From the NCBI GenBank assembly GCA_913057845.1, contig CAJXPC010000053.1:1-9121 (forward strand): DNA of 9,121 nucleotides, in the 5' to 3' direction. Below, one piece after another: positions 1 to 8,883 of the stretch. The translations under genes and the position numbers were made by a program. Source of the stretch: an uncultured Pseudomonadota bacterium. Lineage in GTDB: Bacteria > Pseudomonadota > Gammaproteobacteria > Burkholderiales > Eutrophovitaceae. The notes under the pieces were generated by a model, which was not told the DNA's origin, made no database searches, and saw only the letters and a list, made by a program, of their open reading frames with translations. Each line of letters starts with the position of its first letter. Position 1 is the first letter of the stretch.

Positions 1-195
<195 letters not shown>

Positions 196-248
196 ATGGC
201 GCTGAACGAGTACCTATACTTCGACAAAGAATTTAAAAGGGGCAAACA

Positions 249-3200
249 ATGAAAGCGTTGTTGGATCTATTTAAGCAGGTAAATCAGGAAGAGGACTTCG
301 ATGCTATTAAAATCAGCCTCGCATCTCCGGAAAAAATTCGATCTTGGTCTTATGGAGAGGTCAAGAAGCCTGAGACGATAAATTATCGGACGTTTAAACC
401 CGAGCGCGACGGATTGTTTTGCGCAAAGATTTTCGGCCCAGTAAAAGACTACGAGTGTCTTTGTGGTAAGTACAAGCGTTTAAAGCACCGAGGTGTTATT
501 TGCGAGAAGTGTGGTGTTGAAGTCACGCTGTCGAAGGTGCGCCGAGAGCGAATGGCTCACATTGAGCTTGCGTCACCAGTAGCCCACATTTGGTTTCTTA
601 AGTCTCTGCCGTCACGATTGGGTATCGTATTGGATATTCCGCTAAGAGATATTGAGCGGGTGCTTTATTTTGAGGCCTATATCATCACGCACCCAGGAAT
701 GACACCTCTCAATAAAGGGGAGTTATTATCTGAGGATAATTATTTAGAAAAATTCGAAGAGTTCGGGGATGAGTTCACTGCCGTGATGGGTGCTGAGGGG
801 ATCCGTGAGCTACTTAAAAGCATTGATATTCCTGGCGAGATTGAAAGGCTTCGGCAGGACCTCAGTGAGACCGAATCTGATACCAAAATTAAAAAAATTG
901 CTAAACGACTTAAAGTTCTAGAGGCATTCAATAGATCTGGAATCAAACCAGAGTGGATGGTGATGGAGGTGCTGCCTGTATTGCCACCAGACTTGAGACC
1001 TTTGGTGCCCTTAGATGGCGGACGCTTTGCGACCTCAGACCTTAACGACTTGTATCGAAGAGTCATTAATCGAAATAACAGATTGAAGAGACTGCTGGAG
1101 CTTAAGGCGCCAGAGATCATCTGCCGAAATGAGAAGCGAATGCTTCAAGAGTCGGTTGACTCATTGCTTGATAATGGACGTCGTGGCAAAGCGATGACCG
1201 GGGCTAATAAGCGCCCATTGAAGTCATTAGCTGACATGATTAAAGGTAAGGGAGGTCGATTCAGACAAAACTTGCTGGGTAAGCGGGTTGATTACTCAGG
1301 GCGTTCAGTGATCGTTGTTGGGCCTCAGTTGAAGCTACATCAGTGCGGTTTGCCTAAGAAAATGGCGCTGGAATTATTTAAGCCGTTTATTTTTCATAAG
1401 CTAGAGGTTTTAGGGTTCGCAACGACGATTAAAGCTGCTAAGCGATTGGTGGAGCAGGAAGTTCCTGAAGTGTGGGATATCCTCGAAGATGTTATTAGAG
1501 AGCATCCAGTTCTCTTGAATAGAGCGCCTACGCTACACCGTTTGGGCATTCAGGCATTTGAGCCTGTCCTTATTGAGGGAAAGGCAATACAGTTGCACCC
1601 GTTGGTGTGCGCTGCGTTTAATGCTGACTTTGATGGCGACCAAATGGCGGTTCATGTGCCTCTATCCATTGAGGCTCAGATGGAATGTAGAACTTTGATG
1701 ATGGCATCGAACAACGTGCTGTCACCGGCTAATGGAGAGCCGATTATTGTTCCCTCTCAAGATATCGTATTGGGTCTTTATTACATGACTCGAGAGAAAA
1801 TTGGTGCGAAGGGTGAAGGTATGATCTTCGCGAACGTCACAGAGGCGAAGCGTGCGTACCAGAACGGTGATATTGATCTCCAAGCGTCGTGTGAAGTCCG
1901 CATCGCTGAAGGAAAAATTGAAGAAGGTGGTGCCAGTCGACGAGTTAGTCGGCATAAGACGACCGTTGGACGGTCATTCTTGTCAGAAATTTTGCCTGAA
2001 GGGCTGTCTTTTGAGTTGGTCAATCAGACGCTTAAAAAGAAAGATATTTCTCGGCTTATTAACGTGAGCTTCAGAGAGTTTGGTACACGTGAGACAGTGA
2101 TCTTCGCTGACAAATTGATGTATACGGGATTCACGTTTGCGACGCGAGCGGGATTGTCGTTCGCGGTCAAGGATATGGTGATTCCGGAAGAAAAGGTCAG
2201 AATTCTTGCGGAGGCTGAAGAAGAGGTCAAAGAAATTGAGGGTCAGTACACCTCAGGTCTTGTCACACAAGGCGAGAGATATAACAAGGTTGTTGATATT
2301 TGGGGTCGAGCGGGAGACGTTGTTGCAAAGGCGATGATGGATGGCCTAGGTAAAGAGGCCGTTAAGAAGTGGGATGTTGACTCCAATGCTTGGCTTCCAC
2401 TCAAAGATGAAAAGGGACAACAAGTCTATCAAGAGTCGTTTAATTCGATATATATGATGGCCGACTCTGGTGCTCGGGGCTCTGCTGCTCAGATCAAGCA
2501 GCTAGCCGGTATGCGTGGACTCATGGCGAAACCGGATGGTTCGATTATTGAGACGCCGATTACAGCAAACTTTAGAGAAGGGTTGAATGTATTGCAGTAC
2601 TTTATTTCGACGCATGGAGCTCGAAAAGGACTTGCAGATACGGCGTTGAAGACCGCTAACTCTGGATATTTAACCAGAAGACTGGTTGATGTTACGCAGG
2701 ATTTGGTTGTGCTAGAGGACGATTGCGGCACATCTCGTGGGTTCGTTCAAAAGGCTTTAATCGAAGGTGGAGAGGTCGTTGAGCAATTGAGTGAAAGAAT
2801 TCTCGGGCGTGTGGTTGCGGATGACTTAGTTGATCCAGAAAATGGCGGGCTACTCGCAACAGCTGGGACGTTGCTTGATGAAAAGCTTGTGAATCAAATT
2901 GAGAATAGCGGGGTTGACGAGGTTAAGGTAAGGACCCCACTAACGTGTGAGACGCGTTTTGGGCTATGTGCGAGCTGCTACGGGCGCGACTTGGGCCGAG
3001 GTCATTTGGTTAGTGCTGGTGAGGCTGTGGGTGTTATTGCAGCGCAATCCATTGGGGAGCCAGGTACTCAGTTGACAATGAGAACATTCCATATCGGGGG
3101 TGCGGCGTCGCGAACTGCAGTTGCAAGCCAAATTGATTCAAAATCTAAGGGTGTTGTTAAATTTTCACCACAAATGCGCTATGTGACAAATGAGCGTGAC

Positions 3201-4493
3201 GAAAAAGTTGTCATTGCGCGTTCTGCTGAAATTGTGATCCTAGATGACGTCGGTAGGGAGAGAGAGCGACATAAGGTTCCTTATGGGGCAATGTTGCATG
3301 TCTCCGATGGCTCCACTGAAAAAGCTGGAAAAGTCTTGGCCAATTGGGACCCTCATACACGGCCGATCGTTACAGAATATTCGGGTACGGTTAAATTTGA
3401 AAATGTTGAGGAGGGCGTTACTGTTGCAAGGCAGATTGATGATGTGACTGGCCTCTCAACGCTGGTGGTTACTGATCCTAAGCGAAGTTCTTCTACTCAA
3501 GGGAAAGACTCTCGACCAAGTGTTAGATTGATTGACGAAAGTGGTGAGGAAATTAAGATCGCAGGAACTGACACGCCAGTTAATATTACGGTGCCGGTTA
3601 ATTCGGTCATTACCGTGAAAAATGGACAACAGGTTGGGGTTGGTGAAATTCTAGCTCGGATCCCGCAGGAAAATTCTAAAACCAGAGATATTACCGGTGG
3701 TCTGCCTCGGGTTGCGGAACTCTTCGAGGCTAGAGCTCCGAAGGATGCTGGGATGTTGGCGCCGATCACGGGTGCTGTCTCGTTCGGAAAAGACACTAAA
3801 GGTAAGCAGCGTTTGGTTATAACTGATAGTGATGGTGTATCCCACGAGTTTTTAATCTCGAAGGATAAGCTCATGATGGTTCATGAGGGTCAGTTGGTTA
3901 ATACCGGTGAGATGATCGTGGACGGCCCACCGGATCCGCATGAGATTCTTAAATTGCTAGGAATTGAGGCGTTAGCGAGGTATATCATCGATGAAGTTCA
4001 AGATGTGTATCGTTTGCAGGGCGTGAAGATCAATGATAAGCATATCGAGGTCATTGTCAGGCAGATGCTGCGTCGTGTGAACATCACCAACTCTGGGCAC
4101 TCTGCATTTATCCAAGGAGAGCAAGTTGAGCGCTCTGAGGTGCTGACAGCTAACGAGAAGCTTATTGCTGAGGATAAATTGCCAGCAACTTATGACAATG
4201 TATTGCTTGGGATTACTAAGGCATCCTTGTCGACAGACTCGTTTATATCGGCGGCTTCTTTCCAGGAAACGACTCGTGTGCTTACAGAGGCAGCGATCAT
4301 GGGTAAAAGAGACGAGCTTCGCGGCCTCAAAGAGAACGTCATTGTGGGTCGATTGATTCCAGGTGGAACAGGTCTCGCGTACCATCGAAATCGGAAGCAA
4401 CCAGAAGTGTTCGACATCTTTAAGGACGCACCAGCCGACCCTGAGGGAATTTTTGAGGAAGTTTCTGAGAGCGAAGGCGAAGCTGCGGCTTGA
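249..4493 (+). CDS. rpoC: DNA-directed RNA polymerase subunit beta'
   Basis: This is the full-length catalytic beta' subunit, 1414 residues (E. coli 1407). The start is fixed by a strong Shine-Dalgarno AAAAGGGG (235-242) six bases before ATG and by the family N-terminus [10 protein letters not shown]. The N-terminal zinc site is intact (C70, C72, C85, C88). The Mg-binding active-site motif NADFDGD occupies 458-464, with D460, D462 and D464. The second zinc site is C826, C900, C907 and C910, with the same spacing as E. coli C814/888/895/898. The bridge helix lies near 781-816, and the trigger loop begins near M944, R945 and H948. A sequence-variable segment after the trigger-loop start (about 955-1140) fits the proteobacterial SI3 insertion. 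The acidic tail ends SESEGEAAA. No disruption is visible. The TGA stop lies inside the -35 box of the predicted str promoter. Confidence 0.99.
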   Translation: MKALLDLFKQVNQEEDFDAIKISLASPEKIRSWSYGEVKKPETINYRTFKPERDGLFCAKIFGPVKDYECLCGKYKRLKHRGVICEKCGVEVTLSKVRRERMAHIELASPVAHIWFLKSLPSRLGIVLDIPLRDIERVLYFEAYIITHPGMTPLNKGELLSEDNYLEKFEEFGDEFTAVMGAEGIRELLKSIDIPGEIERLRQDLSETESDTKIKKIAKRLKVLEAFNRSGIKPEWMVMEVLPVLPPDLRPLVPLDGGRFATSDLNDLYRRVINRNNRLKRLLELKAPEIICRNEKRMLQESVDSLLDNGRRGKAMTGANKRPLKSLADMIKGKGGRFRQNLLGKRVDYSGRSVIVVGPQLKLHQCGLPKKMALELFKPFIFHKLEVLGFATTIKAAKRLVEQEVPEVWDILEDVIREHPVLLNRAPTLHRLGIQAFEPVLIEGKAIQLHPLVCAAFNADFDGDQMAVHVPLSIEAQMECRTLMMASNNVLSPANGEPIIVPSQDIVLGLYYMTREKIGAKGEGMIFANVTEAKRAYQNGDIDLQASCEVRIAEGKIEEGGASRRVSRHKTTVGRSFLSEILPEGLSFELVNQTLKKKDISRLINVSFREFGTRETVIFADKLMYTGFTFATRAGLSFAVKDMVIPEEKVRILAEAEEEVKEIEGQYTSGLVTQGERYNKVVDIWGRAGDVVAKAMMDGLGKEAVKKWDVDSNAWLPLKDEKGQQVYQESFNSIYMMADSGARGSAAQIKQLAGMRGLMAKPDGSIIETPITANFREGLNVLQYFISTHGARKGLADTALKTANSGYLTRRLVDVTQDLVVLEDDCGTSRGFVQKALIEGGEVVEQLSERILGRVVADDLVDPENGGLLATAGTLLDEKLVNQIENSGVDEVKVRTPLTCETRFGLCASCYGRDLGRGHLVSAGEAVGVIAAQSIGEPGTQLTMRTFHIGGAASRTAVASQIDSKSKGVVKFSPQMRYVTNERDEKVVIARSAEIVILDDVGRERERHKVPYGAMLHVSDGSTEKAGKVLANWDPHTRPIVTEYSGTVKFENVEEGVTVARQIDDVTGLSTLVVTDPKRSSSTQGKDSRPSVRLIDESGEEIKIAGTDTPVNITVPVNSVITVKNGQQVGVGEILARIPQENSKTRDITGGLPRVAELFEARAPKDAGMLAPITGAVSFGKDTKGKQRLVITDSDGVSHEFLISKDKLMMVHEGQLVNTGEMIVDGPPDPHEILKLLGIEALARYIIDEVQDVYRLQGVKINDKHIEVIVRQMLRRVNITNSGHSAFIQGEQVERSEVLTANEKLIAEDKLPATYDNVLLGITKASLSTDSFISAASFQETTRVLTEAAIMGKRDELRGLKENVIVGRLIPGGTGLAYHRNRKQPEVFDIFKDAPADPEGIFEEVSESEGEAAA

Positions 4494-4525
4494 CATAGGC
4501 GACGGGTGGTCTTAGAATCGCCCGT
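4490..4525 (+). promoter_or_regulatory. Predicted sigma-70 promoter of the str operon
   Basis: A perfect -35 hexamer TTGACA (4490-4495) is followed after exactly 17 bp by TAGAAT (4513-4518), a 5/6 match to the -10 consensus that keeps its most conserved bases. The discriminator after it, CGCCCG (4519-4524), is all G/C, a trait of rRNA, tRNA and ribosomal-protein promoters under stringent (ppGpp/DksA) control in proteobacteria. Transcription would start near 4525, leaving a leader of about 117 nt before rpsL. The -35 box overlaps the rpoC stop TGA (4491-4493). It is the only strong promoter-like match I found in the intergenic regions. The position, directly ahead of rpsL-rpsG-fusA-tuf, supports the call; activity is inferred. 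Confidence 0.75.
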
Positions 4526-4531
4526 CTTTTT
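4501..4531 (+). terminator. Likely rho-independent terminator after rpoC
   Basis: GACGGGTG (4501-4508) pairs with CGCCCGTC (4519-4526), giving eight pairs with one G-T wobble and a 10-base loop, followed directly by five Ts (4527-4531). It lies eight bases past the rpoC stop, so it would end the rpoBC transcript. The right arm coincides with the discriminator of the predicted str promoter. A transcript starting near 4525 would therefore lack the stem, and only read-through RNA from rpoC could fold it. Whether it terminates fully or lets some polymerase through is unknown. Confidence 0.65.
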
Positions 4532-4570
4532 CCCAGTAATAAAATCGCTGGGGTAACGGTTACAACACGA

Positions 4571-4608
4571 GTTGGGACGGATATCGTGTCCGTCCCAACT
4601 TTATTTAT
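4571..4608 (+). terminator. Terminator-like hairpin in the rpsL leader (possible attenuator)
   Basis: GTTGGGACGGA (4571-4581) pairs perfectly over 11 bp with TCCGTCCCAAC (4589-4599). The loop is seven bases, or three if one wobble and one A-T pair also form, and TTTATTTAT (4600-4608) follows. The stem is GC-rich and stronger than the one just after rpoC, but the T-run is interrupted by A. If the predicted promoter is real, this hairpin lies inside the str leader, about 33 bp before the rpsL start, and would need to be conditional or leaky. The alternative is a second, back-up terminator for rpoBC, with the str promoter elsewhere. Confidence 0.55.
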
Positions 4609-4624
4609 GTAGACCATAATTTTT

Positions 4625-4628
4625 AGGA
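4625..4628 (+). promoter_or_regulatory. Distant, weak Shine-Dalgarno of rpsL
   Basis: AGGA is the only Shine-Dalgarno-like match upstream of rpsL and lies 13 bases before the ATG, further than the usual 5-9. The bases next to the start (CGATATTTAAG) are A/T-rich and would leave it unstructured. The start codon is not in doubt, because [10 protein letters not shown] is the conserved S12 N-terminus. Confidence 0.4.
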
Positions 4629-4641
4629 CCCGATATTTAAG

Positions 4642-5016
4642 ATGCCAACTACAAATCAATTGGTTCGCAAAGGCAGATCAGTGCCGATTGTGAAAAGTAA
4701 AGTTCCTGCACTCGGGGGAGCACCTGCGAAGCGTGGAGTATGTACTCGTGTGTATACGACGACACCTAAAAAACCAAATTCAGCCCTAAGAAAAGTTGCC
4801 AAAGTACGTTTGACGACGGGATTTGAGGTGATTAGTTATATCGGGGGTGAAGGCCATAATTTGCAGGAACACTCGGTTGTCCTAATTAGGGGTGGGCGAG
4901 TTAAAGATTTACCTGGAGTTCGGTACCACGTAGTTCGAGGTAGCTTGGATACGCAGGGAGTTAAGGATCGTAAGCAGGCTCGATCTAAGTATGGGACTAA
5001 GAGAGCTAAGGGTTAA
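4642..5016 (+). CDS. rpsL: 30S ribosomal protein S12
   Basis: This is S12, 124 residues, the usual family length. It sits at the 30S decoding centre near the A site and affects fidelity and streptomycin response. The conserved blocks are all present: NQLVRK (5-10), [22 protein letters not shown] (30-51), [14 protein letters not shown] (66-79) and [13 protein letters not shown] (84-96). K43 and K88, the residues most often changed in streptomycin-resistant mutants (E. coli mature K42 and K87), are both wild type. D89 is the site of beta-methylthiolation in E. coli. The segment around 13-29 is more diverged than the rest, as is common in the family. rpsL is the first gene of the str operon, downstream of the predicted promoter and leader, and 42 bp ahead of rpsG. 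Its arginine codons are unusually mixed for a ribosomal protein gene. Confidence 0.99.
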   Translation: MPTTNQLVRKGRSVPIVKSKVPALGGAPAKRGVCTRVYTTTPKKPNSALRKVAKVRLTTGFEVISYIGGEGHNLQEHSVVLIRGGRVKDLPGVRYHVVRGSLDTQGVKDRKQARSKYGTKRAKG

Positions 5017-5019
5017 ATA

Positions 5020-5042
5020 TCTCTTAACGGGCTGTTAATAGA
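5020..5042 (+). promoter_or_regulatory. Stem-loop in the rpsL-rpsG gap
   Basis: TTAAC (5024-5028) and GTTAA (5034-5038) form a perfect stem around GGGCT. After one C/T mismatch, TCT (5020-5022) and AGA (5040-5042) extend it to eight pairs. It lies just ahead of the rpsG Shine-Dalgarno AAAGAGG (5047-5053). In E. coli, S7 represses its own operon by binding the rpsL-rpsG intercistronic RNA, which is about twice as long as this 42-bp gap. A similar role here is only a guess, and the A/T-rich stem is weak. Confidence 0.3.
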
Positions 5043-5058
5043 ATTCAAAGAGGTTTAA

Positions 5059-5529
5059 ATGCCAAGACGCAGAGAAGTACCGAAACGCCAGATATTGCCA
5101 GATCCTAAGTTTCACAATCAAGAGGTTGCGAAATTTATGAACGTAATTATGCAGGCTGGCAAAAAATCCGTAGCTGAGCGAATCGTTTATGGCGCGCTTG
5201 ATCACATCGCGAAAAATGCTCAGGCTGATCCGTTGGAAGTCTTCAATACCGCTTTGTCGAACGTGCGTCCTCTTGTTGAGGTTAAGTCTCGACGAGTCGG
5301 CGGGGCTAATTACCAAGTTCCTGTCGAAGTTCGCCCTTCCCGTCGTAGTGCTTTAGCAATGCGTTGGTTGAAGGAAGCTGCAAGGTCTAGAAGCGAAAAG
5401 TCCATGGCTGCGAGGTTGGGGAACGAGCTCAAAGACGCGTCAGAAGGTCGCGGGGGCGCTGTGAAGAAAAAGGAAGAAGTGCACCGTATGGCAGAAGCAA
5501 ATAAAGCGTTCTCTCATTTCCGTTTTTAA
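5059..5529 (+). CDS. rpsG: 30S ribosomal protein S7
   Basis: This is S7, 156 residues, a primary binder of the 16S rRNA 3' major domain. It nucleates assembly of the 30S head and contacts the E-site tRNA. The start [18 protein letters not shown] is canonical and sits five bases after a good Shine-Dalgarno AAAGAGG (5047-5053). The beta-hairpin region [15 protein letters not shown] is at residues 77-91, the ALAMRWL helix follows, and the C-terminal block [16 protein letters not shown] is complete. The gene is the second of the str operon, 42 bp after rpsL and 24 bp before fusA, so translational coupling is plausible. S7 is the autoregulator of this operon in E. coli. Nothing is truncated or unusual in the protein. 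Confidence 0.99.
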   Translation: MPRRREVPKRQILPDPKFHNQEVAKFMNVIMQAGKKSVAERIVYGALDHIAKNAQADPLEVFNTALSNVRPLVEVKSRRVGGANYQVPVEVRPSRRSALAMRWLKEAARSRSEKSMAARLGNELKDASEGRGGAVKKKEEVHRMAEANKAFSHFRF

Positions 5530-5542
5530 TCTTAAGTTATTT

Positions 5543-5548
5543 AGAAAG
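5543..5548 (+). promoter_or_regulatory. Weak Shine-Dalgarno of fusA
   Basis: AGAAAG lies five bases before the fusA ATG. It is the best match available in the 24-bp gap and is clearly poorer than the rpoC, rpsG or tuf sites. The close spacing to the rpsG stop (5527-5529) suggests that ribosomes ending rpsG may help start fusA. The start is confirmed by the conserved EF-G N-terminus. Confidence 0.4.
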
Positions 5549-5553
5549 TACGC

Positions 5554-7647
5554 ATGGCCCGAACTACCCCACTTGAGCGCTACCGAAATATCGGGATTAG
5601 TGCGCATATCGACGCTGGTAAAACGACGACAACTGAGCGTATCCTGTTTTACACGGGCGTATCTCATAAAATCGGTGAAGTGCATGATGGCGCAGCAGTT
5701 ATGGACTGGATGGCCCAAGAGCGTGAGCGGGGCATCACCATCACTTCCGCAGCTACCACATGTTTCTGGAAGGGTATGGACGGCACTTTGCCGGAGTACA
5801 GGATCAACATTATTGATACGCCTGGACACGTAGACTTTACTATTGAGGTGGAGCGCTCAATGCGGGTGCTCGATGGCGCTTGTATGGTGTACTGCGCCGT
5901 GGGTGGGGTTCAGCCGCAGTCTGAAACGGTGTGGCGTCAAGCTAATAAATATCGAGTGCCACGTATGGCGTTTGTGAATAAGATGGATCGTCAAGGAGCC
6001 GATTTCTTCAAAGTGTTTGAGCAAATGCGAGCAAGATTGAAGGCTAACCCAATCGCGCTTCAGGTCCCGATTGGCGCCGAAGAAGGTTTTGAGGGGGTCG
6101 TGGACCTTGTCAAAATGAAAGCGATTTATTGGGATGACGCTACTGGTGGTACCAAATTCGAAATGAGAGATATTCCTGCTGAGCTACAAGCTGAGGCGGA
6201 TGAGTGGCGAGAAAAGCTGGTGGAAGCTGCGGCTGAGTCATCTGAGGAATTGATGAATAAGTATCTTGAGGAAGGCAGTCTTTCCGAGAAAGAGATTCAA
6301 GAGGGTATTCGCGCACGCACAATCGCGGTTGAAATTGTACCGATGATGTGTGGTACTGCTTTTAAAAACAAAGGTGTTCAGGCGATGTTAGATGGGGTAA
6401 TTGACTATCTGCCGTCGCCGCTTGATGTCCCACCAATGAAGTGCGAGACAGAGGCGGGAGAGCCGGCGCAGCGAAAAGCAGATGATGACGAGCCCTTCTC
6501 AGCATTGGCGTTTAAAATTATGACTGATCCTTATGTCGGTCAGTTGATCTTTTTCCGAGTGTATTCTGGGACATTGCAAGCGGGTGATTCTGTCTATAAC
6601 TCCGTGAAGGGCAAAAAAGAGCGTATCGGACGGATACTCCAAATGCACGCGAATAATCGTGAGGAGCTTAAAGAGGTTCGGGCTGGAGATATCGCCGCAG
6701 CAGTTGGGTTGAAAGACGCGACCACGGGCGACACTTTATGTAATCAAGACAAGCCAGTGATTCTAGAGCGAATGGTGTTTCCTGAGCCGGTTATATCTCA
6801 GGCCGTAGAGCCAAAAACTAAAGCTGACCAGGAAAAAATGGGTATTGCTTTGAGTCGACTGGCTCAAGAGGATCCTTCTTTCAGAGTCAAAACCGACGAA
6901 GAGTCTGGTCAAACAATTATCTCAGGTATGGGTGAGCTTCACCTCGAGATCCTCGTAGATCGAATGTTCAGAGAGTTTAGCGTAGAGGCGAATATTGGTA
7001 AGCCCCAGGTAGCCTATCGAGAGGCAATTAAAAAGTCTATCGAGATAGAGGGTAAGTTTGTTAAGCAAAGTGGTGGTAAGGGGCAGTACGGCCATGTTTG
7101 GTTGAAAATGGAGCCTTCCGAACAAGGTGTAGGCTTTGAATTTCATGATGCGACTAAGGGCGGCTCGGTTCCTAAAGACTATATTCCTGCTGTGCAGAAG
7201 GGGTTGAGAGAGGCTATGACCTCCGGAGTTGTGGCGGGTTACCCTGTGGTAGATATGAAGATTACTTTATTTGACGGGTCGTATCATGAGGTTGATTCGT
7301 CAGAAAATGCGTTCAAAATGGCGGCGATCATTGCGTTTAAAGACGGCATGAGGAAGGCAACCGCGGTTTTGTTGGAGCCTATTATGGCTGTAGAAGTGGA
7401 AACCCCAGAAGAAAAGATGGGCGATGTGATGGGCGACTTGTCCGGACGTCGAGGTACGATCCAGGGTATGGAAGATATGATTGGTGGTGGTAAGGCAATT
7501 AAGTCAGAGGTGCCGCTTTCGGAAATGTTTGGGTACTCCACTACTCTCCGATCCCTGACGCAAGGGCGCGCGACCTACTCTATGGAATTTAAGCATTATG
7601 CAGACGCACCTAAAAGTATTGCCGAAGCAGTGGTAAATGATAAATAG
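5554..7647 (+). CDS. fusA: Elongation factor G (EF-G)
   Basis: This is the GTPase that drives ribosomal translocation and, with RRF, subunit recycling; 697 residues (E. coli 704). The GTP-binding motifs are complete: G1 AHIDAGKTT (17-25), the switch I RGITI (59-63), G3 DTPGH (88-92) with catalytic H92, G4 NKMD (142-145), and G5 in GTAFKNKG (267-274). Domain II follows from about 310 ([16 protein letters not shown]). Domain III includes [10 protein letters not shown], domain IV includes KGQYGHV near 509-515, and H578 aligns with the domain IV tip residue H583 of E. coli. Domain V ends with the conserved [21 protein letters not shown]. The length and all-round similarity point to canonical EF-G rather than the fusA2 paralogue or a TetM-type protection protein. 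The gene ends with two TAG codons in tandem (7645-7650). Confidence 0.99.
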   Translation: MARTTPLERYRNIGISAHIDAGKTTTTERILFYTGVSHKIGEVHDGAAVMDWMAQERERGITITSAATTCFWKGMDGTLPEYRINIIDTPGHVDFTIEVERSMRVLDGACMVYCAVGGVQPQSETVWRQANKYRVPRMAFVNKMDRQGADFFKVFEQMRARLKANPIALQVPIGAEEGFEGVVDLVKMKAIYWDDATGGTKFEMRDIPAELQAEADEWREKLVEAAAESSEELMNKYLEEGSLSEKEIQEGIRARTIAVEIVPMMCGTAFKNKGVQAMLDGVIDYLPSPLDVPPMKCETEAGEPAQRKADDDEPFSALAFKIMTDPYVGQLIFFRVYSGTLQAGDSVYNSVKGKKERIGRILQMHANNREELKEVRAGDIAAAVGLKDATTGDTLCNQDKPVILERMVFPEPVISQAVEPKTKADQEKMGIALSRLAQEDPSFRVKTDEESGQTIISGMGELHLEILVDRMFREFSVEANIGKPQVAYREAIKKSIEIEGKFVKQSGGKGQYGHVWLKMEPSEQGVGFEFHDATKGGSVPKDYIPAVQKGLREAMTSGVVAGYPVVDMKITLFDGSYHEVDSSENAFKMAAIIAFKDGMRKATAVLLEPIMAVEVETPEEKMGDVMGDLSGRRGTIQGMEDMIGGGKAIKSEVPLSEMFGYSTTLRSLTQGRATYSMEFKHYADAPKSIAEAVVNDK

Positions 7648-7692
7648 TAGGTATTGGTTTTCAACTAATTGATTAAAGGTTAAGAGGACATC

Positions 7693-8883
7693 ATGGCAAA
7701 GGGAAAGTTTGAGCGGAACAAACCGCACGTGAATGTTGGAACAATTGGACACGTTGACCATGGTAAGACGACGCTAACGGCGGCGATTACGACTGTTCTG
7801 GCTAAAAAAGGTGGCGGCGAAAGCAAGGGCTACGACCAGATTGATAATGCGCCTGAGGAAAAAGCACGGGGTATTACGATTAATACGTCGCACGTTGAGT
7901 ATGAGACAGAGAATCGCCATTACGCGCACGTGGATTGTCCAGGACACGCTGATTATGTTAAGAACATGATCACTGGTGCGGCACAGATGGATGGTGCGAT
8001 CTTGGTGGTTTCCGCTGCTGATGGCCCAATGCCTCAGACTCGAGAGCACATCTTGCTTGCGCGTCAGGTGGGAGTTCCTTACATCATTGTGTTTTTGAAC
8101 AAAGCCGACATGGTTGATGATGCTGAGTTACTTGAGTTAGTTGAAATGGAAGTTCGAGAGTTGCTCGACAAGTATGATTTCCCGGGCGATGCCACACCGA
8201 TTGTGATTGGTTCTGCATTGAAGGCCCTTGAGGGTGATGAGGGTGAGCACGGTGAGATTGCGATTATGAAGCTTGCTGAGGCGCTTGATACTTACATTCC
8301 TCAGCCAGAGCGAACTTTGGATATGGCGTTCCTGATGCCGGTTGAGGATGTGTTCTCAATTTCTGGTCGTGGAACGGTGGTCACTGGCCGTATTGAGCGT
8401 GGTATTGTCAAGGTTAACGAAGACCTTGAGATTATTGGCTTGAAAGACACGGTTAAGACCGTGTGTACAGGTGTTGAGATGTTCCGTAAGTTGCTTGATC
8501 AAGGTCAGGCTGGCGATAACGTGGGTGTCTTGTTGCGTGGTACTAAGCGTGAGGACGTTGAGCGTGGCCAAGTGTTGGCTAAGCCTGGTTCGATTACACC
8601 GCACACCAAGTTTGATGCTGAGGTTTATATTCTGAGCAAAGATGAAGGTGGACGACATACCCCGTTCTTCAATGGATATCGCCCTCAGTTCTATTTTAGA
8701 ACGACAGACGTGACAGGTGCTTGCGATTTGCCAGAGGGTATTGAAATGGTTATGCCTGGTGATAACGTTCAGATGAAGGTGACGTTGATTCAGCCAATAG
8801 CTATGGAAGAAGGATTGCGTTTCGCGATTCGAGAGGGCGGCCGTACCGTAGGTGCTGGCGTCGTCTCTAAAGTCACGGAGTAA
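7693..8883 (+). CDS. tuf: Elongation factor Tu (EF-Tu)
   Basis: EF-Tu carries aminoacyl-tRNA to the ribosomal A site as a GTP ternary complex; 396 residues here (E. coli 394). A strong Shine-Dalgarno AAGAGGA (7682-7688) precedes the ATG by four bases. The GTPase motifs are intact: GHVDHGKT (19-26), RGITI (59-63), DCPGH (81-85) with catalytic H85, NKAD (136-139) and GSALK (173-177). The domain II signature [18 protein letters not shown] and the domain III blocks [24 protein letters not shown] and [10 protein letters not shown] are complete. The G4 motif reads NKAD rather than the common NKCD, a tolerated change. The gene is last in the str operon, 45 bp after fusA, in the tufA position. Many proteobacteria have a second, nearly identical tuf copy elsewhere, which this window cannot show. 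Confidence 0.99.
   Translation: MAKGKFERNKPHVNVGTIGHVDHGKTTLTAAITTVLAKKGGGESKGYDQIDNAPEEKARGITINTSHVEYETENRHYAHVDCPGHADYVKNMITGAAQMDGAILVVSAADGPMPQTREHILLARQVGVPYIIVFLNKADMVDDAELLELVEMEVRELLDKYDFPGDATPIVIGSALKALEGDEGEHGEIAIMKLAEALDTYIPQPERTLDMAFLMPVEDVFSISGRGTVVTGRIERGIVKVNEDLEIIGLKDTVKTVCTGVEMFRKLLDQGQAGDNVGVLLRGTKREDVERGQVLAKPGSITPHTKFDAEVYILSKDEGGRHTPFFNGYRPQFYFRTTDVTGACDLPEGIEMVMPGDNVQMKVTLIQPIAMEEGLRFAIREGGRTVGAGVVSKVTE

Larger units (their letters stand above)
4525..4641 (+). promoter_or_regulatory. Predicted 5' leader of the str operon mRNA
   Basis: This is the untranslated leader expected if transcription begins near 4525. In order it holds a small inverted repeat CCCAG (4532-4536) / CTGGG (4548-4552), a dyad GTAAC-G-GTTAC (4553-4563), and the strong stem-loop at 4571-4599 with its T-rich tail. 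I see no leader peptide with a ribosome binding site; the only ATG (4607) is followed at once by TAG. I see no convincing boxA-type antitermination element. The ordered inverted repeats suggest RNA-level control, but the specific regulator cannot be read from the sequence. Confidence 0.45.

Noticed and set aside
3072..3077. Perfect TTGACA inside rpoC as an internal promoter
   Set aside because: The position 17 bp downstream reads CGGGGG, with no -10-like hexamer at 16-18 bp, and the bases encode the invariant trigger-loop start QLTMRT.
3972..4496. 174-codon open frame on the - strand inside rpoC
   Set aside because: It lies wholly antisense to a conserved rpoC region, has no recognisable domain, and no ribosome binding site or promoter that I can support; it is a shadow of rpoC codon structure. 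The same applies to the other antisense frames in rpoC, fusA and tuf.
4586..4612. GTG-started 8-codon leader peptide and an ATG-TAG start-stop pair before rpsL
   Set aside because: Neither has a Shine-Dalgarno, and the codons lie in the hairpin loop and right arm with no run of regulatory amino acids.
4615..4620. CATAAT as a -10 box for rpsL
   Set aside because: It matches 5/6 of the consensus but has no -35-like hexamer at 16-18 bp (it would fall in the hairpin arm, GTCCCA), and the transcript would start at or after the ribosome binding site.
4642..4770. Streptomycin-resistance allele of rpsL
   Set aside because: K43 and K88 are wild type and no other well-known resistance substitution is visible.
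5554..7647. TetM-type ribosome protection protein or EF-G paralogue
   Set aside because: The location in the str operon, the 697-residue length and the full canonical EF-G motif set identify the housekeeping EF-G.
7648..7692. Separate promoter for tuf in the fusA-tuf gap
   Set aside because: TTGGTT near 7654 has no acceptable -10 box at 15-18 bp; a promoter inside fusA, as in E. coli, cannot be ruled out but I could not support one.
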